A program made the position numbers and the translations under genes. A stretch of DNA of 64,000 nucleotides from Gordonia malaquae NBRC 108250 (GTDB lineage: Bacteria > Actinomycetota > Actinomycetes > Mycobacteriales > Mycobacteriaceae). The notes beneath the pieces are model-generated. The model ran no database searches. It was not told where the DNA came from and saw nothing but the letters and a program-made list of their open reading frames with translations. Within the stretch, counting starts at the first letter, position 1, and each line of letters starts with the position of its first letter. Below, piece after piece: positions 28,263-36,399 of this stretch. Location of the stretch: the NCBI RefSeq assembly GCF_000344135.1, contig NZ_BAOP01000004.1:124001-188000 (forward strand), in the 5' to 3' direction.

Positions 28263-28823
28263 TCAGCGAGTGCGGACGAGCGCCGTTCCGGTTGCGCGAT
28301 CGTGCATGCTGCGTCCGTTGAGGTCGGCGATGAGAGCCGGGACGACGAAGAACACGATCACCTGGCGAACCAGAGCTCGGACGAAGCCGACGGCCGCCCG
28401 CGGCTCTGTGTCTGCGGCCTCCGCCGCGTTCCGCTTCGCGCCGTAGTCCACGCGTGCGACGCGCATACCGGCCAGATACTGGCCCGGCGTGAAACCGAAC
28501 AGACTCACGGCGATCAGACCCATGACGAACCACGTGATCGCCTGGACCGGCGACGCAGCGCGCATCGTCATCTCGAAACCGCTGGCCATCCCCTCTGGGC
28601 CACGAACGCCGACGATGAGGATGGCGACACCGCCCGCGATCAGCCAGTCGGCGATGATGCCTACGAGTCGCTGCCAGCCCGAGGCGAGAGCACCGACGCC
28701 CGACTCGGGAAGTCCGAGATCTTCACCGCGGAACCGGTTTCCTTCGGCACCCGGGATCTGTGGCCCCGACAGCCACGTCCCCGCGGCACGTCGAGTGGAT
28801 CCGGAGTCACCGCGTGAAGTCAT
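28263..28823 (-). CDS. RDD-family membrane protein
   Basis: Small membrane protein of 186 residues with the RDD domain: a Trp/Arg-containing first helix region (GWQRLVGIIADWLI), the conserved GFTPGQYLAGMRVARVD, and a third helix ending in DLNGRSMHDRATGTALVRTR, where the D-R-x-T-G-T signature is present. The N-terminal 45 residues are disordered. It matches Rv2219A beside glnA1. RDD proteins have been linked to small-molecule or ion transport, but the role here is unknown. It is divergent from glnA1. Confidence 0.88.
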   Translation of the reverse strand: MTSRGDSGSTRRAAGTWLSGPQIPGAEGNRFRGEDLGLPESGVGALASGWQRLVGIIADWLIAGGVAILIVGVRGPEGMASGFEMTMRAASPVQAITWFVMGLIAVSLFGFTPGQYLAGMRVARVDYGAKRNAAEAADTEPRAAVGFVRALVRQVIVFFVVPALIADLNGRSMHDRATGTALVRTR

Positions 28824-28904
28824 GCCTTCATCGTAGTCAGCGTGCAGCGAACACCAAGTTCGGTGGCCGACGCCACACGCACACGCCCCGAGTACAGCTA
28901 ATCT

Positions 28905-28939
28905 GTAACACGTCGTCCGTGACGTAACACGGCGGAAAC
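28905..28939 (+). promoter_or_regulatory. GlnR-type operator upstream of glnA1
   Basis: GTAAC-N6-GAAAC at 28924-28939 matches the actinobacterial GlnR box exactly. A further GTAAC half-site lies 19 bases upstream at 28905. This predicts nitrogen-dependent control of glnA1. Confidence 0.6.
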
Positions 28940-28945
28940 ATTCGC

Positions 28946-28977
28946 TTGACGCACGGGCAACCTCACCTCCATAGATT
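28946..28977 (+). promoter_or_regulatory. Candidate glnA1 promoter
   Basis: TTGACG at 28946-28951 is followed after 18 bases by CATAGA (28970-28975), directly downstream of the GlnR box. This is the normal position for activation. Confidence 0.4.
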
Positions 28978-29069
28978 TCATTGGTGAGATCCGGTGCCGT
29001 CGCATCACGGCGGCCTCGGAATGCGACCAGAGGTTCTGGTCGGATGTTCAGTAAGGAGTCAGGCCAACC

Positions 29070-30503
29070 GTGTACAACACGAACGAAGAGCTGCTCGAAG
29101 GAATCCGCACATCCGGTGTCGAGTACGTCGACATCCGTTTCTGCGATCTGCCGGGCACAATGCAGCACTTCTCCATCCCCGCCGCTGCATTCACCGAAGA
29201 CGTCTTCACCGAGGGCCTGGCATTCGACGGTTCGTCGGTCCGTGGCTTCCAGTCGATCGACGAGTCGGACATGATGCTGCTGCCCGACCCGGCGACCGCG
29301 CGCATCGATCCGTTCCGCAAGGCCAAGACGATGAACGTGAGCTTCTTCGTCCACGACCCGTTCACGCGCGAGGCCTACAGCCGCGACCCGCGTAACGTCG
29401 CCCGCAAGGCCGAGGACTACCTGCGTTCGACCGGCATCGCCGACACCTGCTTCTTCGGCGCCGAGGCCGAGTTCTACATCTTCGACTCCGTCTCGTTCAG
29501 CTCCGAGATGAACTCGACCCACTACGAGGTCGAGTCGGAGTCTGGCTGGTGGAACTCCGCATCGCCGACCAACCCCGACGGCACCCCGAACCTCGGCTAC
29601 AAGGTTCGCCCCAAGGGCGGTTACTTCCCCGTCGCACCGTACGACCACTACGTGGACCTGCGCGACGAGATGTCGACCAACCTGACCAACTCGGGCTTCG
29701 AGCTCGAGCGCGGTCACCACGAGGTCGGCACCGGCGGCCAGGCCGAGATCAACTACAAGTTCAACACGCTGCTGCACGCCGCTGACGACGTTCAGCTGTT
29801 CAAGTACATCATCAAGAACACGGCGTGGCAGAACCAGAAGTCGGTCACCTTCATGCCGAAGCCGCTCTTCGGCGACAACGGCTCGGGCATGCACGCCCAC
29901 CAGTCGCTGTGGAAGGACGGCAAGCCGCTGTTCCACGACGAGTCGGGCTACGCCGGACTGTCGGACATCGCGCGTCACTACATCGGCGGCATCCTGCACC
30001 ACGCACCGTCGCTGCTCGCGTTCACCAACCCGACGATCAACTCGTACAAGCGTCTGGTCCCCGGCTACGAGGCACCGATCAACCTGGTCTACAGCCAGCG
30101 CAACCGCAGTGCCTGCGTGCGCATCCCGGTCACCGGCAACAACCCGAAGGCCAAGCGCGTCGAGTTCCGTTGCCCCGACAGCTCGGGCAACCCGTACCTC
30201 GCCTTCGCCGCCATGATGATGGCCGGCCTGGACGGCGTCAAGAACAAGATCGAGCCGCACGAGCCCGTCGACAAGGACCTCTACGAGCTCCCGCCGGAGG
30301 AGGCCAAGGGCATCCCGCAGGCGCCGACGTCGCTGGCAGCGGTCATCGATCGCCTCGAGCAGGATCACGACTACCTGACCGCAGGCGGCGTGTTCACCGA
30401 GGACCTGATCGAGACCTGGATCAACCTCAAGCGCGAGAACGAGATCATGCCGGTGCAGATCCGTCCGCACCCGTACGAGTTCTCGCTGTACTACGACTGC
30501 TGA
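29070..30503 (+). CDS. glnA: Glutamine synthetase type I (GlnA1)
   Basis: Dodecameric cytosolic enzyme that makes glutamine from glutamate, ammonia and ATP, the main nitrogen-assimilation step. The 477 residues include [17 protein letters not shown], the metal-binding [24 protein letters not shown], and the adenylylation Tyr in [10 protein letters not shown], which is the target of GlnE encoded downstream. GTG 29070 is preceded by AAGGAG (29053-29058). GlnR boxes lie upstream and a strong terminator lies downstream. Confidence 0.97.
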   Translation: MYNTNEELLEGIRTSGVEYVDIRFCDLPGTMQHFSIPAAAFTEDVFTEGLAFDGSSVRGFQSIDESDMMLLPDPATARIDPFRKAKTMNVSFFVHDPFTREAYSRDPRNVARKAEDYLRSTGIADTCFFGAEAEFYIFDSVSFSSEMNSTHYEVESESGWWNSASPTNPDGTPNLGYKVRPKGGYFPVAPYDHYVDLRDEMSTNLTNSGFELERGHHEVGTGGQAEINYKFNTLLHAADDVQLFKYIIKNTAWQNQKSVTFMPKPLFGDNGSGMHAHQSLWKDGKPLFHDESGYAGLSDIARHYIGGILHHAPSLLAFTNPTINSYKRLVPGYEAPINLVYSQRNRSACVRIPVTGNNPKAKRVEFRCPDSSGNPYLAFAAMMMAGLDGVKNKIEPHEPVDKDLYELPPEEAKGIPQAPTSLAAVIDRLEQDHDYLTAGGVFTEDLIETWINLKRENEIMPVQIRPHPYEFSLYYDC

Positions 30504-30551
30504 TCTCTGACCTGCTAGGACTGCCTGTCAGTCCGCAGTGAGTACGCAGTG

Positions 30552-30600
30552 AAGTCGACCCGCTCCGCAATCACCTCCCGATTGCCGAGCGGGTCGACTT
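30552..30600 (+). terminator. Terminator after glnA1
   Basis: A 21-bp inverted repeat (30552-30572 with 30580-30600, one mismatch) with a 7-base loop lies 48 bases after the glnA1 stop. No gene is visible between here and 30785. Confidence 0.8.
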
Positions 30601-30726
30601 GTCTGCGTTGAGCCGTACAACACCCGGTCGGTGGCGGAAGTTCGCAGCCCGCACAATCCCATGCCGACGCCAGAACGATGCAGCCCAGCATCGTCGCGAC
30701 GCGAAACCTAGCGTCAGCGAGTTAGC

Positions 30727-30775
30727 TCTAGCCTGGTGTTTGATGTCAGCTGCTGCCAGCAAACACCAGGCTAGA
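30727..30775 (-). terminator. Terminator after the medium-chain reductase gene
   Basis: A 15-bp perfect inverted repeat (30727-30741 with 30761-30775) has a 19-base loop that contains the palindrome CAGCTG. It lies 10 bases past the stop of the minus-strand reductase gene. Confidence 0.65.
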
Positions 30776-30785
30776 CGGCGAAAAA

Positions 30786-31763
30786 CTACGGCTTGAGCAG
30801 GATCTTGCCGGAACGGCCCGCGGTCGCATTGGCGGCGACGGCGTCGCGGACCTTCTCCAAGGGGTAGACCGCCTCGACAGGCAGGGTCAGTTCGCCTGCG
30901 CCGACGCGGTCGATGAGCTCGGCCATGAGTTCGGCGTTCCGCTTCCGGTCCATGGTGGCGCTGACCGTGCTGGCCCAGAAGCCCTTGACGGTGGCCTGCT
31001 TGAAGATGAGGTCGCCCGACGGGATCTTCACGACCGGCGACTCCATCGCCCCGAACACCATGAGCGTCGAGTTCTCCCCCAGCAGCTGCATCATGTCGCC
31101 CGTCGCGCGACCGCCGACGGAGTCGACACCCGCGATGATCGGCGCGTCGCCGACGATCGCACGCACCTTGTCCTGCCATCCCTCTTCATCGGTCGCGACC
31201 GCACGATCGATTCCGATGGCGGCCAGTTCCTGGACGCCTGCGCCCCTACGGACGAGGCTGATCACGTTGACACCTCGGGCCGCTGCGAGCTGAGCAAGCG
31301 TGCGGCCGACCGCACCGTTCGCCGCATTCTGAATGAGCCACTGACCCGCGCTGAGGTTCAGCTGGTCGAGCAGCGTGATCGACGAGTACGGCATCGCGAG
31401 GAGCTGGGCGGCGTCCTCATCCGACAGGTTGTCCGGGACCGGAATCAGCCCTGTCGCCTTCGCGACGAAGAACTCGGCCCAGGCGCCGAACTTCTGCCCG
31501 GTCGCCACGCGCTGCCCGACCGCCAGATTCTCGACGCCTTCGCCGAGCGCATCCACGACGCCGACGGCCTCGGTACCGGCCTGCGCCGGCAGTTCCGGCT
31601 TGAAGCCGTACTCGCCCCTGATCGTCCAGAGATCGTGGTTGTGAATCGGCGACAGCACGACGCGGACCCGCACCTCGCCGGGGCCCGGCTCGGGAGTCGG
31701 GATGTCCTCGACGCCGAGGATCTCTTCCGGCGTTCCGAACTGGGGGTATTTGACGGCGCGCAT
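30786..31763 (-). CDS. Medium-chain reductase (zinc-independent, quinone/enoyl reductase type)
   Basis: NAD(P)H-dependent oxidoreductase of the MDR superfamily, 325 residues. It resembles the enoyl-thioester/quinone reductase branch: SPIHNHDLWTIRG, AGTEAVGVVDALG, and the Rossmann segment IQNAANGAVGRTLAQLA. The catalytic zinc cysteines and the structural zinc lobe of alcohol dehydrogenases are absent. The substrate is unknown. It is divergent from a TetR gene with an operator-like palindrome between, so it is likely inducible. It ends at a strong hairpin shared with the glnA1 side. Confidence 0.83.
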   Translation of the reverse strand: MRAVKYPQFGTPEEILGVEDIPTPEPGPGEVRVRVVLSPIHNHDLWTIRGEYGFKPELPAQAGTEAVGVVDALGEGVENLAVGQRVATGQKFGAWAEFFVAKATGLIPVPDNLSDEDAAQLLAMPYSSITLLDQLNLSAGQWLIQNAANGAVGRTLAQLAAARGVNVISLVRRGAGVQELAAIGIDRAVATDEEGWQDKVRAIVGDAPIIAGVDSVGGRATGDMMQLLGENSTLMVFGAMESPVVKIPSGDLIFKQATVKGFWASTVSATMDRKRNAELMAELIDRVGAGELTLPVEAVYPLEKVRDAVAANATAGRSGKILLKP

Positions 31764-31824
31764 CGGCTGGCCTCTCTCAACGGTTGACTGTGGTCGTCCT
31801 CCACCGTACGTCCGCTGTCACACT

Positions 31825-31840
31825 ATGACAAGTACGTCAT
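31825..31840. promoter_or_regulatory. Operator-like palindrome between reductase and TetR genes
   Basis: ATGAC-N6-GTCAT lies in the 112-base divergent gap, a suitable target for the adjacent TetR regulator. Confidence 0.4.
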
Positions 31841-31875
31841 CGAGTGCCGTTGTTGTCACTGATAGGCTCCGATGC

Positions 31876-32466
31876 ATGACTCCAGAGGGAACCGGCATGA
31901 GGGCACGCGCACGCGAAGCCGTGACGTGTGCACTCGCCGACCTCGCCCTCGACATGTTCGATGAACACGGCTACGACGCCGTGACCGTCGCCGATATCGC
32001 CAGGGCCGCCGACATCTCCTCGCGCAGCTTCTTCCGCTACTTCCCGAACAAGGACGACGTGGTGTTCGGCAGCCGCATGCCGACGGCACAGGCAGTCGTC
32101 GACGCCTACCTCTCGCACCCGGAAAGTCCATGGGAGGCGCTGCGGCTCACGTTCCGCGGCGCCGGCGTCGAGATGGACTTGGTGGCGGACTCGTGGAAGC
32201 AGATCATGCGGATCATCTCGTCGAGCTCCGAGCTTCGTGCGAAGAACCTCGAGCGACACATCGCATGGGCGGTGGCGCTCATGCCGCACGTTGAGAAGTC
32301 CATCACCGACAGCAATCCGCGCCGCCTCGCCGACATCACCATCAACACGGCCCTGACCTGCTTCGACGTCGCGTTGCGCACATGGAGTCAGAGTGACGGA
32401 GCCACTCCTCTCGCCGAGATCATCGACGACACGTTCGCCCAGGTGCAGGTCCACGCCGCCGGTTGA
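31876..32466 (+). CDS. TetR-family transcriptional regulator
   Basis: A 196-residue regulator with a clear N-terminal HTH (YDAVTVADIARAADISSRSFFRYFPNKDD). The C-terminal domain is of the helical ligand-binding kind seen in MftR-like and other mycobacterial TetR proteins. ATG 31876 was chosen; the ATG at MRARAREA is an alternative. It is divergent from the reductase gene, its probable target, and its stop is only 3 bases from the stop of the converging hydrolase gene. Confidence 0.87.
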   Translation: MTPEGTGMRARAREAVTCALADLALDMFDEHGYDAVTVADIARAADISSRSFFRYFPNKDDVVFGSRMPTAQAVVDAYLSHPESPWEALRLTFRGAGVEMDLVADSWKQIMRIISSSSELRAKNLERHIAWAVALMPHVEKSITDSNPRRLADITINTALTCFDVALRTWSQSDGATPLAEIIDDTFAQVQVHAAG

Positions 32467-32469
32467 CCC

Positions 32470-33768
32470 TCACGCGTCGGCGAGCGGCGCTTCCACCGGA
32501 ACGGTGAACGCCGGATCAATCGGGAGACCCGCCACGGGGGCTCCCACGAGCGCAGCCATCCGGTCGATGTCGGCACCGTCGCCCGCCGTCGGGCCGAATA
32601 CGTTCGACGCGACCTCTGACACCCTGGGAAGCACGGTTTCGGCCCCGTCCCCCGGAACGAGAGGAGCCGACAGCCCCGGCGCCAGTTCAGCATCCTGGAC
32701 GTCGGGTACGACCACCGGAGGCAACGGAACCTGCTCGGCCACACCGACCTCGGGAACGACGATCGCGTCGACGACGTCGGCGACGGTCCCGACGACGGCA
32801 TCGACCACCTCGACAACCGCGACGAGGATCGCCTGCAGATCCACGATCGGAGGAAGCACAACGGCACCGATTCGTGGCGGCAGCACCCACGCGACGATCG
32901 GCGGGAAGTACGCGGCCAGCGGTGTCGGTCGATACGTCGTCGCGATCGGCGCCGGTGTGATGAGCAGCCGATTGACAGGGTCGAACACGTCGTAGGGCGT
33001 CGGAAGCCCCGGCGCGGGCCTCGGCACGTCCGCGGTCGGGATGTACGGTGCACGCCGGACTGTGTGCAGCCGACCGTCGTCGACGGTGTGCGGTGCGGCG
33101 AAGTAGTCGCCGTGCGCTCCGTAGACGAGGTAGCCGAGAAGGTTGTTGATGAACCCGATCGGGTCGAGAACCGGATTGGGCGCCGCACAGATCCCGTCGT
33201 TGGTCTGGCAGACCTGCGTGACAGGGATGTTCCGGGTCTGCGGCCGCGGCCCCATCATCGGGAATCCGGGCACGAACGACGGCAGCATCGCCATGACTCC
33301 GGGTCGGACCGGATCAGGCCTACGTGGATCGGAATATAGGACGCAACTCGTGTTGCGCGACATCACCGGATCCGAGTCGAAGGTGTTGCACACATTGCCG
33401 GTGACGAGGGCCCCTTGAGAGAAGCCCACCAGGCGGATATGCGATCCAGGGCATCGTGCGCGGAACGAACGTGCCGCACCACGAAGGTTCCGTTCACCTT
33501 CCGCAGTCGACTCCGCCCCGCTGATGTTGCCCCCGACCGGCGAGATGCTCGCGCTGTAGCGAACCTTGGTTCGCTGCGTGTCGGCCGGAACCGACTTGCC
33601 CATCGCACCGAGTCGAATGCCGTCGGGCTGCGCCGCTCCTCCGGTGGAGAACTCCATCACCCGCGGGCAGTTCGGTGCCGCCGACGTGATCCCGACGTTG
33701 GTCGGCAGCAGCGGGAGCAGAAGTCCCGCCGCAAGCGGCACGAGTATCCCCGGTCTCCGAATTTTCAT
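32470..33768 (-). CDS. Exported PE-PPE/cutinase-like serine hydrolase
   Basis: Secreted alpha/beta hydrolase of 432 residues. A signal peptide covers about residues 1-31 (hydrophobic core ILVPLAAGLLLPLLP, cleavage near SAAP). The nucleophile is Ser117 in VGFSQGALV, and several cysteines are positioned for disulfides. The catalytic part ends near residue 270. The rest is an unusual Pro/Val/Ala/Asp-rich tail of about 160 residues that could cross or contact the mycomembrane. The best family match I can name is the mycobacterial PE-PPE hydrolase domain. ATG 33768 was chosen over the earlier in-frame codon because it starts the signal peptide. Confidence 0.78.
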   Translation of the reverse strand: MKIRRPGILVPLAAGLLLPLLPTNVGITSAAPNCPRVMEFSTGGAAQPDGIRLGAMGKSVPADTQRTKVRYSASISPVGGNISGAESTAEGERNLRGAARSFRARCPGSHIRLVGFSQGALVTGNVCNTFDSDPVMSRNTSCVLYSDPRRPDPVRPGVMAMLPSFVPGFPMMGPRPQTRNIPVTQVCQTNDGICAAPNPVLDPIGFINNLLGYLVYGAHGDYFAAPHTVDDGRLHTVRRAPYIPTADVPRPAPGLPTPYDVFDPVNRLLITPAPIATTYRPTPLAAYFPPIVAWVLPPRIGAVVLPPIVDLQAILVAVVEVVDAVVGTVADVVDAIVVPEVGVAEQVPLPPVVVPDVQDAELAPGLSAPLVPGDGAETVLPRVSEVASNVFGPTAGDGADIDRMAALVGAPVAGLPIDPAFTVPVEAPLADA

Positions 33769-34086
33769 GCGGCAGAGCGTATCTCGGGCCGACACCGGTG
33801 CATATAGTTAAAACAGTGATGCGCAGCACTCGGCAGATCGGCGTCCCCCATGTAAACAGTTAGGGTCGACTAACCGAGATCTGGGAGGGGGTTTCGCAAG
33901 GTCGCGACATGAGGCACACCGACCCTGAATCACGCCGTTAACCCGATGGAAAACTGCGACGTGCACCTTGTGACGGACACCTCACCATAGCCAGCTAACA
34001 TTCCGCGCATTCGGACCGACACTCACGAGACTGCTAGCGTCGAACCCTGAATATCACGTGGAGAGTTCGATTACCGAAGGGACGAG
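33769..34086. promoter_or_regulatory. Divergent intergenic region, hydrolase and beta-lactamase-like genes
   Basis: 318 bases without a credible gene. It is more AT-rich than its surroundings. On the minus strand, TAACTATAT near 33805 could be the -10 of the hydrolase promoter. A palindrome, GTTAG-N6-CTAAC, lies at 33859-33874. AAGGGA at 34077-34082 is the ribosome site of the plus-strand gene. Confidence 0.4.
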
Positions 34087-34977
34087 ATGAGCGGACGGCA
34101 TCGCGCACCGTCGGATGACGGCACCGAGTCGCGGCGCACACCGATCGTCGTCGCTCTCGCCGTCGTCACGATCGTGGCAGTCGCGGTCGGGGTGTTCCTT
34201 GTCCTCCAACGCGACCACGGTGGTCCCTCACCTGCCGCCCCGCCGACCACACGCTCGCGCGCTGACATCGAGGCTCGACTGAACGCGTCATTCGACGCTC
34301 TCCGCTTCCGAACCCCGGTCGGTGTGGCCATCGTTCCCGTCGGAGGCGGCACGCCGCTCTTGTTCGGCGATCAGACCGTCCATGATGCGTGGTCCACGAT
34401 CAAGGCGCCTCTCGGTCTGGCTGCTGAACGCAAGCACGGCATGAGCCGCACCGAGGCGAACGCCGTCGTCGACTCCGACAACAACTCCGCCCGGATCCTC
34501 ACCAAATCGCTCGGCACCCCCACGGAGGCTTCCGAGGCTCTCGCCGATGTGCTCCGCGAAGGCGGCGACACGGTCACCGTCCCGCCTCCACATCGCGGTT
34601 CGACACATCCGATGCTGGGCGAGACGCAGTGGTCGCTTGCCGACTCCGGCACCTGGACGGCGAACCTTCCGTGTATGACGGGCAGTGACCACATCCTCGA
34701 ACTCATGCGTGACGTCGCCGATGTGCAGGAATGGGGCGTCCGACGACTCGGGGACGAACGGACCGCCGTCAAGGGCGGGTGGGGACCCGACGCAGACGGC
34801 GGGTACGTGGTTCGGCAGATCGGCGTCGTGACTCTCCACGACGGTTCGCAAGTCGCCGTCTCGGCCAGCATCCACACTCCGAGGATGACGTTCGAAGCGG
34901 GAACAGCGACGCTCGACAAGGTCGCGGAGTGGTTGCAGGCCGAGTTCGACAGCCTTCCGGGCGGACGCTGCCACTGA
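34087..34977 (+). CDS. Membrane-anchored class A beta-lactamase-like serine hydrolase
   Basis: A 296-residue protein with a short cytoplasmic start, one transmembrane helix (about 19-40) and an extracytoplasmic domain of the beta-lactamase/DD-peptidase fold. The three motifs of that fold are recognisable: S103-TI-K106, the S130-D-N loop, and KGG near residue 225 in place of KTG. The Glu166-type deacylation residue is not obvious, so it may be a peptidase, penicillin-binding protein or inactive sensor rather than a true lactamase. No cleavable signal or lipobox is seen. Confidence 0.75.
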   Translation: MSGRHRAPSDDGTESRRTPIVVALAVVTIVAVAVGVFLVLQRDHGGPSPAAPPTTRSRADIEARLNASFDALRFRTPVGVAIVPVGGGTPLLFGDQTVHDAWSTIKAPLGLAAERKHGMSRTEANAVVDSDNNSARILTKSLGTPTEASEALADVLREGGDTVTVPPPHRGSTHPMLGETQWSLADSGTWTANLPCMTGSDHILELMRDVADVQEWGVRRLGDERTAVKGGWGPDADGGYVVRQIGVVTLHDGSQVAVSASIHTPRMTFEAGTATLDKVAEWLQAEFDSLPGGRCH

Positions 34978-34995
34978 CCGTTTACTGTGTCGCAT

Positions 34996-35418
34996 ATGAA
35001 CAGCCCTTCGGTCGGCCCTGTCGACTACCTCGTGATCGAGTTCCCCGACGGCGCCGTGTCCGCCGGAGGCTTCGCCGCTCTGCTGGAGCGTGTCGACGCC
35101 GGTGTCGTCTTCATCGTCGACATCGAGTTCTTCCGCCGGGATGACGCAGGGGTCACCACCGTCCCCGCACACGACTTCGGCGTGGTCGACGGCCTCGACT
35201 TCGGCGACTTCGACGGTGCCGCAAGCGACCTGCTCGATGCCGACGACCTCGCATCCGTCGCCGATGCCCTCACCCCCGGCTCGGTCGGAGCGGTCATCGT
35301 GTACGAAGACTTGACGATGGCTCCGGTGGTTGCCGCATTCAACGCGGCAGGCGCTCGTCTCGTCGCCTCCGGTCCCGTGTCCACCGACGATCTCGACGCC
35401 GCCCTCGGCGACGCCTGA
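34996..35418 (+). CDS. DUF6325-family small protein
   Basis: An acidic 140-residue protein that starts GPVDYLVIEFPDG and alternates short strands and helices (GVVFIVDIEFF, GSVGAVIVYEDLTMAPVVAAF), the pattern of the DUF6325/DUF1269 group of small stress-associated proteins. The function is unknown. It lies directly before a SHOCT gene, which is a common partner of this family. ATG 34996 was chosen; GTG 34987 in the same frame is possible. Confidence 0.75.
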   Translation: MNSPSVGPVDYLVIEFPDGAVSAGGFAALLERVDAGVVFIVDIEFFRRDDAGVTTVPAHDFGVVDGLDFGDFDGAASDLLDADDLASVADALTPGSVGAVIVYEDLTMAPVVAAFNAAGARLVASGPVSTDDLDAALGDA

Positions 35419-35444
35419 CCATCCCGACCGAAGGAGACGAACTC

Positions 35445-35741
35445 ATGGGCATCCTCAAGACCGCTGCACGTGCCGCCGTCGCAAGCTCAGTCCACGGCCG
35501 CGTTCAGCGCCGCCAGCAGCAGCGATGGGCGCATCAGGACGCGACCGCCGCCGCGCAGCCGGTTGTTCACGCACCTGCTCCTGTCGTGGCTGCCGCACCG
35601 GTCGCACCGGCGCCCGCGCCTACTGCAGGCGCCATCGACGACCAGCTCGCCCGACTCGCACAGCTCGGTCAGCTCCGCGACACCGGCATCCTCACTGACG
35701 CTGAGTTCGAAGCGAAGAAGGCGCAGATCCTCGCCCTCTGA
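35445..35741 (+). CDS. SHOCT-domain small protein
   Basis: A 98-residue protein with a basic, Gln-rich start, an Ala/Pro/Val-rich middle and a C-terminal SHOCT motif (LAQLGQLRDTGILTDAEFEAKK), a short helical hairpin found in many otherwise unrelated proteins, often phage or stress related. AAGGAG at 35431-35436 supports ATG 35445. It is 26 bases after the DUF6325 gene and probably shares its transcript. Confidence 0.85.
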   Translation: MGILKTAARAAVASSVHGRVQRRQQQRWAHQDATAAAQPVVHAPAPVVAAAPVAPAPAPTAGAIDDQLARLAQLGQLRDTGILTDAEFEAKKAQILAL

Positions 35742-35778
35742 TCGGCCCGGCGACCCGCCGCCGGTACGCTTGCCGATC

Positions 35779-36384
35779 ATGAAGCTCAAGCCCTTGATCC
35801 TGGTCCCCGTCGCGGTGTCGGCGTTGGTTCTCGCCGGTTGTTCGTCGGACGATTCCTCGACGGACAGCACTCCGACAGGTCTCACGAACACCTCGGACTC
35901 CGCGGACGGCGCCGCCGAGGACACCTCGACGTGCCCCACCGAGAAGCCTGCGTCGACGACCTAGGCCGATTGGGTGTTCCAGGGGACGAAGGGCTCCATC
36001 GAGGTGGTCGCCCCGACTGCGGAGAACGCTCCGCTGATCACGGTGAACGGAAAGTTCGCCGTCGACGAGACCAGTGTGAAGACACTGGTTCCCGGCACCG
36101 GCGCCGAGGTGACCACGAGTTCGTTCGTCACGTTCTGCTATTCGGGTGTCACCGGCCGTGACGGATCGACGTTCGACGATTCCTTCTCTCGGGGCGCTCC
36201 GATCTCGTACCCCGCGACTCAGCTCGTGCCTGGATTCACCAAGGCTCTGGTCGGCCAGAAGGTCGGTGCCAAGGTCGCCGTCGCGGTGTCGCCGTCGGAC
36301 GGCTACCCGAGCGGTACCCCGGACGGGAAGATCCAACCGGGCGATTCCATCGTCTTCGCGCTGTCCATCCTCGACGCGAGCTGA
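35779..36384 (+). pseudogene. FKBP-type peptidyl-prolyl isomerase lipoprotein with in-frame amber codon
   Basis: The frame from ATG 35779 encodes a lipoprotein signal (lipobox VLAGC) and a Ser/Thr/Asp-rich linker, then hits TAG at 35962-35964 after 61 codons. The same frame continues without shift for 139 more codons into a recognisable FKBP domain (VPGTGAEV, GSTFDDSF, LVPGFTKALVGQKVGAKVAVAV, a terminal FALSILDA). No frame change is needed, so a single base substitution explains the break. The downstream part could restart at GTG 35974 but would lack export. It is either a nonsense mutation, suppression, or a sequence error. The intact family acts on protein folding outside the membrane. Confidence 0.8.
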
Positions 36385-36399
36385 CGTCGTGCATCGGGG

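Noticed and set aside
28263..30470. Minus-strand open frame of 735 codons across glnA1
   Set aside because: Only the last 186 codons (from 28823) are real, encoding the RDD protein. The remainder is antisense to glnA1.
30571..31179. Minus-strand 202-codon frame between glnA1 and the reductase gene
   Set aside because: It overlaps two terminator hairpins and the reductase gene and has an Arg-rich shadow composition.
35470..35964. Plus-strand 164-codon frame that begins inside the SHOCT gene
   Set aside because: Its first 103 codons are the SHOCT gene in another frame; only the part from ATG 35779 is real, as the start of the interrupted FKBP lipoprotein.
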